Origin: JAGZEG01 sp963930185
GTDB taxonomy: Bacteria > Actinomycetota > Coriobacteriia > Coriobacteriales > UMGS124
Length of the DNA stretch: 7,333 bases
Direction: 5' to 3'
NCBI GenBank assembly: GCA_963930185.1
Contig: CAWVLT010000075.1
Coordinates: 1 to 7,333, forward strand
Below the pieces are notes generated by a model. It saw only the letters and a list, made by a program, of their open reading frames with translations, did not search any database and was not told the origin of the DNA. A program made the position numbers and the translations under genes. The number at the start of each line of letters is the position of its first letter. The first letter of the stretch is position 1. Below, piece by piece: positions 1 through 5,927 of the stretch.

Positions 1-28
1 GGCGCGGGCGGCGGGCCCTTTTGTTCAT
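1..28 (-). CDS. Possible start of a further minus-strand gene, cut by the window edge
   Basis: An ATG at 26-28 on the minus strand opens a frame beginning MNKRARRPR, which runs off the left edge after nine codons. A G-rich stretch (CGGGG) lies about five bases upstream and could serve as a weak ribosome binding site. The basic N-terminus is compatible with a membrane or secreted protein, but nine codons cannot identify a family. It would be the next gene after rfbB in the same direction, so a polysaccharide role is possible but only inferred. It may equally be chance. Confidence 0.2.
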
Positions 29-182
29 GCAGCCCCGAGCGGGCAATACCCGAGTAGACTTACAAAGCATCGAGAGCAGGAGAGCAGGCTTCGCGAGGCG
101 TCGCAGGCCCCTTGCCCGACAACACCCAGATGACACGTGAGGGCAGCTCGCGGATTGTGCGGCCCTGCGCGCCAAGCCGCCC

Positions 183-212
183 ATCCTGGCAAGAAATCCC
201 CAGGTTGTACGA
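183..212 (+). repeat. Left arm of a 30-base imperfect inverted repeat
   Basis: This arm matches the reverse complement of 344-373 at 26 of 30 positions without gaps. The last 15 bases are identical (CCCCAGGTTGTACGA). The arms enclose 131 bases (213-343) that contain the rfbB terminator. Function is unknown; candidates are a site-specific inversion sequence, a dispersed repeat or paired protein-binding sites. Confidence 0.75.
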
Positions 213-261
213 CAAAGAGCGCAGGCAACGAGCAGAGCTGAGATCCGCCACCGGGACTATC

Positions 262-277
262 CAAAGAAACCGCAGGT
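262..277 (+). repeat. Third, partial copy of the inverted-repeat motif
   Basis: The 16 bases CAAAGAAACCGCAGGT match the core of the right arm (read on the minus strand) at 15 of 16 positions. The orientation is the same as the left arm at 183-212. Outside this core the similarity is lost. A weaker echo (CAAAGAGCGCAGG) begins at 213. Three related motifs inside 190 bases suggest a repeat family or clustered binding sites rather than one chance palindrome. Confidence 0.5.
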
Positions 278-287
278 AGAGCCTCTG

Positions 288-324
288 AAAAGAAAAGCCC
301 TCTCACCAGAGGCGATGAGAGGGC
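288..324 (-). terminator. Rho-independent terminator of rfbB
   Basis: On the minus strand the stem GCCCTCTCA / TGAGAGGGC (316-324 with 297-305, nine perfect pairs, ten-base loop) is followed at once by TTTTCTTTT (288-296). It lies about 115 bases after the rfbB stop codon and should end the rfbB transcript. The loop contains GCCTCTG, which is perfectly complementary to the seven bases just beyond the U-tract (281-287). Confidence 0.9.
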
Positions 325-343
325 CTGCACGCGCGCTAGCAAA

Positions 344-373
344 TCGTACAACCTGGGGTTTCTTTGCCAAGAT
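344..373 (-). repeat. Right arm of the 30-base imperfect inverted repeat
   Basis: On the minus strand this is a 26/30 match to 183-212. It begins 64 bases beyond the rfbB stop codon in the direction of transcription, so it would be transcribed with rfbB mRNA before the terminator hairpin is reached. Confidence 0.75.
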
Positions 374-437
374 CGGGGCCATGTCGCGCAGGGCGGCGAC
401 GCGCCGGCCTCGCCGGGCCTCCCGACCATATGACCGG

Positions 438-1514
438 CTAGCCGATCACCTTTCGGTCACCGTACATCCTGGCGTAGTAGTCGCGATAGGAGCCGCTCAC
501 GATGTGCTCGACCCAGTCGCGATGCGCCAGGTACCAGTCGAGCGTCTTGACGATGCCCACCTCGAAGGAGGTCTCGGGCTGCCATCCCAGCTCCCGGCCT
601 ATCTTGGTGGGGTCGATGCCGTAACGGCGGTCATGGCCCTTGCGGTCCTCGACGTAGGTGATGAGCGACTCGTCGACGGTCTTGTCGACGTTGTCGTGCA
701 CGTAACCCACGATGAGCTTGACGATGTCGATGTTGGCGCGCTCGTTGTGGCCGCCCACGTTGTAGACCTCGCCGATACGCCCCGCCTCCAGAACGCGGTC
801 GATGGCGCGGCAGTGGTCCTCCACGTACAGCCAGTCACGCACGTTGAGGCCGTCGCCGTACACCGGCAGCGGCTCGTGGTTGAGCGCGTTGTGGAACATG
901 AGGGGAATGAGCTTCTCGGGGAACTGGAAGGGCCCGTAGTTGTTGGAGCAGCGCGTCACCAGCACCGGCATCTTGTAGGTCTCGCCATAGGCGCGCACGA
1001 ACAGGTCGGCCGAGGCCTTGGAGGCAGAGTAGGGGCTGCGCGGAGAGACGGGCGTGGTCTCGCAAAACAGCGCGCTCGGGTCGTCGATGGGAAGCGAACC
1101 GTACACCTCGTCGGTCGAGACCTGCAGGAAGCGATGCTCGCCGTAGGTGTCGTCGCCCTCGTTCCAGCAGGCGCGTGCCGCGTCGAGCAGGCACACCGTG
1201 CCCTCGACGTTGGTGCGGCAGAACACGCCCGGGTCGAGGATGGAGCGGTCCACGTGGCTCTCGGCGGCGAAGTTCACCACGTAGTCGGGCCGGGTGCGCT
1301 CGAACAGCTCGGCCATGGCGGCGCGGTCGCAGATGTCGGCCTGGACGAACTCGTGGCGCTCGTCGCCCTCGATGTCAGCGAGATTCTCGAGGTTGCCGGC
1401 ATAGGTGAGCTTGTCGACGTTCACCACGCGTACGTCATCGTGCTCGCGCAGCATGTGGAGCACGAAGTTCGACCCGATGAACCCGGCGCCACCGGTCACG
1501 AGATAGGTCTTCAT
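438..1514 (-). CDS. rfbB: dTDP-glucose 4,6-dehydratase
   Basis: Converts dTDP-glucose to dTDP-4-keto-6-deoxyglucose, the second step of dTDP-L-rhamnose and related deoxysugar synthesis, in the cytoplasm with bound NAD+. The 358-residue product is of normal family length and is an extended short-chain dehydrogenase. A Rossmann glycine motif TGGAGFIG lies at residues 7-14. The catalytic Thr-Asp-Glu sits in STDEVYG (133-139) and the YxxxK pair in YSASK (Y162, K166). RDWLYVEDH (226-234) is typical of RmlB. I chose the ATG at 1514, ten bases after AAGGGAG; an in-frame ATG at 1541 would add nine residues and lacks homology-like sequence. The usual partners rfbA, rfbC and rfbD are not visible in this window. 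The gene follows recO after 180 bases that carry an 11-base repeat array, and it ends at its own terminator. It is therefore probably a separate transcription unit. Confidence 0.96.
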   Translation of the reverse strand: MKTYLVTGGAGFIGSNFVLHMLREHDDVRVVNVDKLTYAGNLENLADIEGDERHEFVQADICDRAAMAELFERTRPDYVVNFAAESHVDRSILDPGVFCRTNVEGTVCLLDAARACWNEGDDTYGEHRFLQVSTDEVYGSLPIDDPSALFCETTPVSPRSPYSASKASADLFVRAYGETYKMPVLVTRCSNNYGPFQFPEKLIPLMFHNALNHEPLPVYGDGLNVRDWLYVEDHCRAIDRVLEAGRIGEVYNVGGHNERANIDIVKLIVGYVHDNVDKTVDESLITYVEDRKGHDRRYGIDPTKIGRELGWQPETSFEVGIVKTLDWYLAHRDWVEHIVSGSYRDYYARMYGDRKVIG

Positions 1515-1524
1515 GGCGTTGCAA

Positions 1525-1531
1525 CTCCCTT
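1525..1531 (-). promoter_or_regulatory. Ribosome binding site deciding the rfbB start
   Basis: AAGGGAG on the minus strand, ten bases ahead of the ATG at 1514. It lies inside the nine-codon extension that would result from the ATG at 1541, so it supports the shorter protein beginning MKTYLVTGG. Confidence 0.7.
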
Positions 1532-1555
1532 TTCCGCGCACCCGTCGCGCGCATC

Positions 1556-1622
1556 AGTAGACGTATGGTCCGTGTTCGGTCCGTGCTTAGTCCGTGCATA
1601 GTCCCGTGCATGGCCCGCGTAT
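1556..1622 (-). repeat. Tandem array of about six 11-base units upstream of rfbB
   Basis: Read on the minus strand, consecutive units are ATACGCGGGCC, ATGCACGGGACT (12 bases), ATGCACGGACT, AAGCACGGACC, GAACACGGACC and ATACGTCTACT. The central four (1567-1611) share the core CACGG(G)AC; the outer two are degenerate. The array ends 41 bases before the rfbB start codon. The near-helical period (11 bases) is what is seen at binding arrays of winged-helix response regulators such as PhoB/PhoP. A regulatory role here is inference; replication slippage is the alternative. Confidence 0.75.
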
Positions 1623-1674
1623 TGCCCGGCCATTCCACACGGGGGCGGCCAATCAAGGAACAATGGTACCGCAG

Positions 1675-1693
1675 GCCGACGCCGCCCGTCGGC
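1675..1693 (-). terminator. Hairpin just after the recO stop codon, possibly a weak terminator
   Basis: A perfect seven-pair GC-rich stem (GCCGACG / CGTCGGC, loop 1682-1686) starts one base after the recO stop codon. No U-tract follows, so it is not a canonical rho-independent terminator. It may slow polymerase, protect the 3' end of the operon mRNA, or partly separate recO from rfbB. Confidence 0.45.
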
Positions 1694-1694
1694 G

Positions 1695-2519
1695 TCATGG
1701 CGAGCCCGCATCGTATGTCCCCAGCGAAAGCACGAAGTCAAGCGACCGGGGCCGCACGCCGGGAAAGTGGTCGAGCCAGTCTCGGCAGAAGCGCAGGACG
1801 TCAAGGCCGGCCCGTGCCTCGCCCGGCGACTCGTCAAGCTCGAGGAGCGCCGAGAAGCGCATCCCTATGAGCGCCTGCGCCCAGCGAAGCGTCGAGGCGT
1901 CGGCACGTGCGGGCAGGCCCGCCCGCAGGGCGCACTCGTCGCAGAGCACGCCCCCCTCCCCGACCGAGAGGCACACGCGGCCGCCCCCCGCGACGCGCCC
2001 GTCATCGACAGCCGCCGGGGCGAGGCTGACGGGGGAGCCGCACACCACGCACGTCGTCAGGACGGGCCGATAGCCCTGCATGGAGACAGCCTTGAGGACG
2101 TAGGCGCCGCCCATCAGGGGCAGAAGCGACGTTCGGCAGCCGAGCAGCGCGTCGAGCGCCGTCGAGGTGAGCGGCAACAGGCGCGCGTCGTGGTCTCCCT
2201 CGACGGTGAGGTCGCACGCCACCTCCAGCACGAGCTCCGCCATCGCCGAGCGCTCGAGCTCGCCGGCCACCGAGGCGCGCGAGACGAGCAGGCGCCCCTC
2301 CGTGACGATGTCGAGCGAGCGGCCGCGCCGCAGCAGCAGGTCGACCTCGTTGCCCAGGCCCACCACGCCCGCCAGGCGCGCCCCCGGCTTGCGCGCGCCC
2401 TTGGCCACGGCGCGCACCTGGGAGGAGCCGTCGGTGAGCAGGGTCACGATGAGGTCGGCCTCGCCCAGCTTGGTCCGCCGCAGCACGATGCCCCGCGCCC
2501 GGTAGGAGACGTCGGGCAC
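1695..2519 (-). CDS. recO: DNA repair protein RecO
   Basis: Recombination mediator that, with RecR, helps load RecA on SSB-coated single-stranded DNA and anneals strands during repair (RecFOR pathway). The 274-residue product has the usual length. The N-terminal OB-fold begins MPDVSYRARGIVLRR and continues through the typical GEADLIVTLLT segment (residues 19-29). An all-helical domain follows. A four-cysteine zinc-binding site is visible as CVVC (C157, C160) and CDEC (C193, C196). The start is a GTG six bases after the era stop codon. Possible ribosome binding sequences GAGGGGG (11 bases upstream) and AGGGG (3 bases upstream) lie at the end of era, so translation is probably coupled to era. 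It is the last gene of the phoH operon, and a hairpin follows its stop. Confidence 0.95.
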   Translation of the reverse strand: MPDVSYRARGIVLRRTKLGEADLIVTLLTDGSSQVRAVAKGARKPGARLAGVVGLGNEVDLLLRRGRSLDIVTEGRLLVSRASVAGELERSAMAELVLEVACDLTVEGDHDARLLPLTSTALDALLGCRTSLLPLMGGAYVLKAVSMQGYRPVLTTCVVCGSPVSLAPAAVDDGRVAGGGRVCLSVGEGGVLCDECALRAGLPARADASTLRWAQALIGMRFSALLELDESPGEARAGLDVLRFCRDWLDHFPGVRPRSLDFVLSLGTYDAGSP

Positions 2520-2525
2520 GGGCCC

Positions 2526-3632
2526 CTACGCCCCCTCGCCGTAGCCGAAGCGGCGGATCTGCGAGGCGTCGGTGCGCCAGTTCTCCTTGACCTTGACGTT
2601 GAGCTTCAGGAACACCTTGTTGCCCAGCAGCCGCTCGAGGTCGCGACGCGCCTGCGAGCCGATGCGCTTGATCATGCTGCCGCCGGCGCCGACCATGATG
2701 CCGCGCTGGCCGTCGCGCTCCACGTAGATGGTGGCGTAGATCGTCGACAGGTCGTGCTTCTCGTCGTAGCTGGTCTCGTCCACGGTCACGCCCACCGAGT
2801 GGGGAACCTCGTCGCGGGTGTTGAGCAGGGCCTTCTCGCGGATGATCTCGGCGATCATGACCTCGATGGGCTGGTCGGTCTGCATGTCCTCGGGGAACCA
2901 GCGCGGCCCCTCGGGCAGGTGGCGCGACACCAGGCTGATGAAAGCGTCGACGTTGAAGCCCTCCTTGGCGGACAGCACGATCACGTCGTCGAAGTGGCAG
3001 AACTTCTCCATCGACTCGTACTGCGCCCGGGCCTTGTCCTGGTCAACCAGGTCGGCCTTGGAGATGACGAGCACCTTGAAGGCGCCCGACTTGTCGACGT
3101 GCTGGGCCACCCACTCGTCACCGCGGCCGGCGGGCGCCGAGCCGTCGACGAGCATGGCGACCACGTCCACGTCCTTCAGGGCGTTGAGCGCCGAGATGTT
3201 GAGCTCCTCGCCCAGCGCGTCGACCGGCTTGTGCAGGCCGGGGGTGTCCACCAGGACCATCTGCATGGAGGGGGCGTTGTAGATCGCGCTGATGCGATGC
3301 CGGGTGGTCTGCGCCGTCGGGGAGGTGATGACGACCTTCTCTCCGATGATGGCGTTGATCAGCGTCGACTTGCCGGCGTTGGGACGGCCGACCAGGGCCA
3401 CGAAGCCACTCCTGAAGGGGGCGTCTCCCTCGTCGGCGACCTCGTCGTCGAACTCGTCGTCAAGGTCGTCCAGGTCATCGTCATCGAAGTCCGCCGACGC
3501 GGCGAGCCGCTCGTACAGCTCGTCGTAGCTCTCCTCGCCAAGGTCGGCGGCGTCGCTGTCAACGGAGGCGTCGCCCGCGGCGACGGGAGTCTCGACGGTC
3601 TTGTCGGCATCCTCGATGGGGGTGTTGGTCAT
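2526..3632 (-). CDS. era: GTPase Era with an acidic N-terminal extension
   Basis: Essential-type GTPase that binds 16S rRNA near its 3' end and assists 30S subunit maturation. Motifs along the 368 residues are G1 GRPNAGKS (82-89), switch I TAQTTR (106-111), G3 DTPG (129-132), G4 SKAD (191-194, instead of the usual NKxD) and G5 SAK (221-223). The C-terminal KH RNA-binding domain has the GxxG loop GAGG (315-318) followed by SMIKRIG. Era is usually near 300 residues. The extra length is an N-terminal segment of about 72 residues rich in Asp and Glu, with an almost pure acidic run at 50-64. The ATG at 3632 has AAAGGA six bases upstream, which supports translation of the extension. The gene sits 53 bases after dgkA and 6 bases before recO. 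Confidence 0.97.
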   Translation of the reverse strand: MTNTPIEDADKTVETPVAAGDASVDSDAADLGEESYDELYERLAASADFDDDDLDDLDDEFDDEVADEGDAPFRSGFVALVGRPNAGKSTLINAIIGEKVVITSPTAQTTRHRISAIYNAPSMQMVLVDTPGLHKPVDALGEELNISALNALKDVDVVAMLVDGSAPAGRGDEWVAQHVDKSGAFKVLVISKADLVDQDKARAQYESMEKFCHFDDVIVLSAKEGFNVDAFISLVSRHLPEGPRWFPEDMQTDQPIEVMIAEIIREKALLNTRDEVPHSVGVTVDETSYDEKHDLSTIYATIYVERDGQRGIMVGAGGSMIKRIGSQARRDLERLLGNKVFLKLNVKVKENWRTDASQIRRFGYGEGA

Positions 3633-3638
3633 GGGTGG

Positions 3639-3644
3639 TCCTTT
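3639..3644 (-). promoter_or_regulatory. Ribosome binding site deciding the era start
   Basis: AAAGGA on the minus strand, six bases from the ATG at 3632. It is the best-placed such site near the 5' end of era. It argues that the acidic N-terminal extension is translated rather than being an over-long gene call. Confidence 0.75.
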
Positions 3645-3685
3645 CTTTCTCAGGGTAGGTGATCAGCGAAACGTCGCGCACGGCG

Positions 3686-4069
3686 TCAGCCGGCATTGAT
3701 GAGGGTGAGTATCGCCCGCACGTAGATGATAGCACCGCCCACGGCGACCGCCGCGCTCAGCACGAGCATGGCGCCGGCGGAGAGGTCCTTGGCGAGCTTG
3801 GCCAGGGGGTGGATATCGGGGCAGGCGAGGTCGACGACGGACTCGATGGCGGTGTTGATGAGCTCGCCGGCCAGCACGACCCCGACCATCAGGATGACGA
3901 TTACCCAGCTCACGGCGTCGAGGCGCACGATCACGCCCGCGACGAGGGCGAGGGCACCCATCGCAAGCATCACCTTGAAGTTGCGCTCGCGCATGATCGC
4001 CCCGCCTACGCCCTGCAGGGCGTAGGAGAACGACTTGAGGAAACTGGGGTGCTTGCCGTCTGGCATCAT
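3686..4069 (-). CDS. dgkA: Diacylglycerol/undecaprenol kinase (DgkA family)
   Basis: Small integral membrane kinase that phosphorylates diacylglycerol or, in most Gram-positive relatives, undecaprenol, feeding the lipid carrier pool for cell-wall and polysaccharide synthesis. The 127-residue product is of standard size. It has an amphipathic N-terminal stretch and three hydrophobic segments at about residues 33-50, 53-70 and 98-121. The active-site signature is ELINTAIESVVD (E69, N72, E76) plus KDLSAGA (K94, D95). The start ATG overlaps the ybeY stop codon (ATGA), with GGGGA seven bases upstream; a second ATG follows immediately. The overlap points to translational coupling with ybeY. Substrate preference cannot be read from the sequence. 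The undecaprenol assignment rests on family knowledge of Gram-positive members. Confidence 0.93.
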   Translation of the reverse strand: MMPDGKHPSFLKSFSYALQGVGGAIMRERNFKVMLAMGALALVAGVIVRLDAVSWVIVILMVGVVLAGELINTAIESVVDLACPDIHPLAKLAKDLSAGAMLVLSAAVAVGGAIIYVRAILTLINAG

Positions 4070-4653
4070 CGCTTGGTCCCCGCTCCCGACGAGGCGTCGC
4101 CGGCATGGTCGCCCTGGGCGGGCCGCCCGGCAGCGCAGGCCGCGCTGCCCTCGGCGACATGGTCGACCGTCGGGCCCACGTTGAGCTCCTCCACCGGCGC
4201 GTCACAGAAGCTCGCGAGGTAGTGGCGCTCAAGCGCCTCCATCTGCTGGGCCTCCTGCTCGTCCTCATGGTCGTAACCCATGAGGTGCAGGCAGCCATGG
4301 GTGAGCAGCAGGCGCATCTCGTCGGCCGGGGTGTTGCCAAAGCCCGGTGCCTGGTCGGTCACGATCTGGGGGCAGATGATGACGTCCCCGAGCATCAGGA
4401 CCTCGTCGGGGCCGTCCTCGAACTCGGGCTCCTCGTCGGGGTCGTCGATCCCAAACGACAGCACGTCGGTGGGACGGTCGATGCCCCGGTAATCGCGGTT
4501 GAGCTCGTGGATCTCGTCGACGCCCACGAAGCTCACGCAGACCTCGCTGCACGCCTGCGCCCCCTCGCCTTCCAGGACATGCGCGACGAGGCGTTCGATC
4601 TCCTCGGGCGCCAGGACCTGCTGGCCCACCTCGTCACATATCGACACGTGCAT
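4066..4653 (-). CDS. ybeY: Endoribonuclease YbeY (rRNA maturation factor)
   Basis: Single-strand-specific, metal-dependent endoribonuclease involved in 16S rRNA 3' end processing and 70S ribosome quality control. The UPF0054 signature HGCLHLMGYDH is at residues 119-129, giving the three zinc ligands H119, H123 and H129. The conserved upstream segment RPTDVLSF (60-67) includes the family's key arginine R60. The product is 195 residues, longer than the usual 150-170, because of a tail of about 40 residues rich in Ala, Gly and Asp after the catalytic domain. I chose the ATG at 4653, seven bases after AAGGGGAG. The open frame extends further upstream, but that part lies inside phoH in another frame. 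The start overlaps the phoH 3' end by 20 bases, and the stop overlaps the dgkA start. Confidence 0.95.
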   Translation of the reverse strand: MHVSICDEVGQQVLAPEEIERLVAHVLEGEGAQACSEVCVSFVGVDEIHELNRDYRGIDRPTDVLSFGIDDPDEEPEFEDGPDEVLMLGDVIICPQIVTDQAPGFGNTPADEMRLLLTHGCLHLMGYDHEDEQEAQQMEALERHYLASFCDAPVEELNVGPTVDHVAEGSAACAAGRPAQGDHAGDASSGAGTKR

Positions 4654-5623
4654 GGTCGGTCTCCCCTTCCCTCGCCTTCTGGGCGGCGCGGTCATAGGCC
4701 GCCACGATCTTCGCCACCAACGTATGCCGGACGATGTCACCGGCGCCCAGCTCGACGAACGCGATGTCCTCGATCCCCTCGAGAACGCCGCGCACCCCTG
4801 CGAGCGCCGAGCGGCCGTGCGGCACGTCGACCTGCGTGAGGTCACCGGTCACCACGAACTTGCTGCCGAAGCCCAGGCGCGTGAGGAACATCTTCATCTG
4901 CTCGGTCGTGGTGTTCTGCGCCTCGTCGAGGATGACGAAGGCGTCGTTGAACGTGCGGCCGCGCATGAACGCCAGGGGCGCGATCTCGATGACCCCCGAC
5001 TCGATGAGGGCATGCCCGCGCTCCATGTCGGTCATGTCGAACAGGGCGTCGTAGAGCGGGCGCACGTACGGGTCGATCTTCTCCTCGAGCGTGCCGGGGA
5101 GAAAGCCCAGGCTCTCGCCCGCCTCGACCACCGGGCGCGTGAGCACGATGCGGCCGACCTCCTTGCGCTTGAGCGCCGCCACCGCCATGGCCATGGCCAG
5201 ATAGGTCTTGCCCGTGCCGGCCGGCCCTATGCCGAAGGTGACCGTGTTGGAGCGGATGGCGTCGACGTAGCGCTTCTGGCCGGAGGTCTTGGGGCGAATC
5301 GCATGGCCGCGGTAGGTGAGCAGGATGTCGTCGCGCAGGGACGCGGGCGAATAGGCGCTGCCCCTCAGCAGCTCTATCGTGGACTCGACATACGCCTCGG
5401 TAGGCTGCTCGCCCGCCTGGCTCATCTCGATCATGTCGGAGAACAGGTTGGTGAGCGTCTGCACCTGGGCGGAAGTGCCCGAGATGGTGATGACGTCACC
5501 CCGCACGGTGACGCGCGCGTCGAACTTGGAGTCTATGATCCGCAAGAGCCCATCGCCCGATCCCGTGATCCAGGCGATGTCGACAGACGAAGGGACGGTC
5601 AGACGAACCTGCGTTGACTCCAA
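4634..5623 (-). CDS. phoH: PhoH-family ATPase (PhoH-like/PhoL)
   Basis: P-loop ATPase of the PhoH-like/PhoL type, usually encoded next to ybeY and linked to RNA metabolism and ribosome maturation; its exact reaction is not settled. The 329-residue product matches the family length. An N-terminal KH-like region (about 1-60) precedes the ATPase core. Core motifs are Walker A GPAGTGKT (133-140), RPVVEAGESLGFLPG (163-177), Walker B FVILDEAQN (229-237) and the GDLTQVD sensor region (260-266). The start is a TTG at 5623 preceded by GAGAGGAG. The frame stays open further upstream to 5962, but there is no methionine close by and the extra part shows no family features and crosses the promoter. This is the first gene of the operon, with a promoter-like sequence about 95 bases upstream. 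Confidence 0.94.
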   Translation of the reverse strand: MESTQVRLTVPSSVDIAWITGSGDGLLRIIDSKFDARVTVRGDVITISGTSAQVQTLTNLFSDMIEMSQAGEQPTEAYVESTIELLRGSAYSPASLRDDILLTYRGHAIRPKTSGQKRYVDAIRSNTVTFGIGPAGTGKTYLAMAMAVAALKRKEVGRIVLTRPVVEAGESLGFLPGTLEEKIDPYVRPLYDALFDMTDMERGHALIESGVIEIAPLAFMRGRTFNDAFVILDEAQNTTTEQMKMFLTRLGFGSKFVVTGDLTQVDVPHGRSALAGVRGVLEGIEDIAFVELGAGDIVRHTLVAKIVAAYDRAAQKAREGETDHARVDM

Positions 5624-5627
5624 GGGA

Positions 5628-5635
5628 CTCCTCTC
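5628..5635 (-). promoter_or_regulatory. Ribosome binding site supporting the TTG start of phoH
   Basis: GAGAGGAG on the minus strand, four bases ahead of the TTG at 5621-5623. The spacing is a little short, but the match is strong and there is no ATG or other comparably placed start nearby in frame. Confidence 0.65.
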
Positions 5636-5716
5636 GTGAGCGGATGGCGATCCGGCAATCCGCCGGCTCGGCGCGGGACGGACGGCCCGGCGCCCCGCTG
5701 CCTCTGGCTGCCCTCT

Positions 5717-5744
5717 AGTATACGGCGCGGCGCGGCCCACGGAA
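5717..5744 (-). promoter_or_regulatory. Predicted promoter of the phoH-recO operon
   Basis: A good -10 element TATACT (5717-5722, minus strand) stands out in very GC-rich sequence. The -35 candidate TTCCGT (5739-5744), 16 bases upstream, is poor. Transcription would start near 5710, giving a leader of about 87 bases before the phoH TTG. The leader can form a small hairpin (CCGGC / GCCGG). Confidence 0.5.
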
Positions 5745-5841
5745 GCGCGCCCGGGGATTCTCCCGATGATCAACGTCACGCCGGGCGGCCGTTGGCCGGC
5801 GACCCGCGGTCGCGCGAGGCGTTTTCGTCCCACGCTTGGCG

Positions 5842-5847
5842 TATCAT
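5842..5847 (+). promoter_or_regulatory. Possible -10 element for the phosphatase gene
   Basis: TATCAT fits the TAnnnT pattern and lies 80 bases ahead of the start codon at 5928. No good -35 is visible at the right distance (GCGTTT at 17 bases). This is a weak prediction. Confidence 0.3.
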
Positions 5848-5927
5848 CTTGCCACGTCGCACGGCAGCGGACGCCGGCTGGCCCCGCGACGAGCCGTTGA
5901 ATCGGACCCGAGAGACGGGAAGGCCGC

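Larger units (their letters stand above)
29..437. other. Intergenic region downstream of rfbB with terminator and inverted repeats
   Basis: I see no convincing gene here. A 134-codon open frame on the minus strand (25-429) crosses the whole region, including the terminator hairpin. It has no ribosome binding site and a Ser/Cys/Leu-rich composition unlike a folded protein, so I treat it as non-coding. The region holds the rfbB terminator (288-324), a 30-base inverted repeat pair (183-212 and 344-373) and a shorter related copy (262-277). On the minus strand a small hairpin (CGGG, five-base loop, CCCG) sits just ahead of the candidate ATG at 28. Confidence 0.6.
5624..5927. other. Divergent intergenic region between phoH and the phosphatase gene
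   Basis: These 304 bases separate two divergent genes and hold no convincing coding sequence. They contain the phoH ribosome binding site, the minus-strand -10 at 5717-5722, and on the plus strand a possible -10 at 5842-5847. The rest is GC-rich with no repeat or riboswitch that I recognise. Confidence 0.6.

Noticed and set aside
1..28. GGGCCC followed by TTTT as half of a plus-strand terminator
   Set aside because: The other half of any stem would lie left of the window, so it cannot be judged.
25..429. Minus-strand open frame of 134 codons between rfbB and the left edge
   Set aside because: No ribosome binding site, runs through the rfbB terminator hairpin and both inverted repeats, and has unprotein-like composition. 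Its stop overlaps the candidate ATG at 28, which is the only point in its favour.
315..1601. Long plus-strand open frame of 428 codons opposite rfbB
   Set aside because: It is antisense to a well-supported rfbB, is Val/His/Ala-rich with no recognisable motif, and is expected by chance in high-GC DNA.
1767..3662. Plus-strand open frame of 631 codons opposite recO and era
   Set aside because: Longest open frame in the window, but a mirror of two conserved genes; its Arg/His/Ala/Val-rich composition shows no domain.
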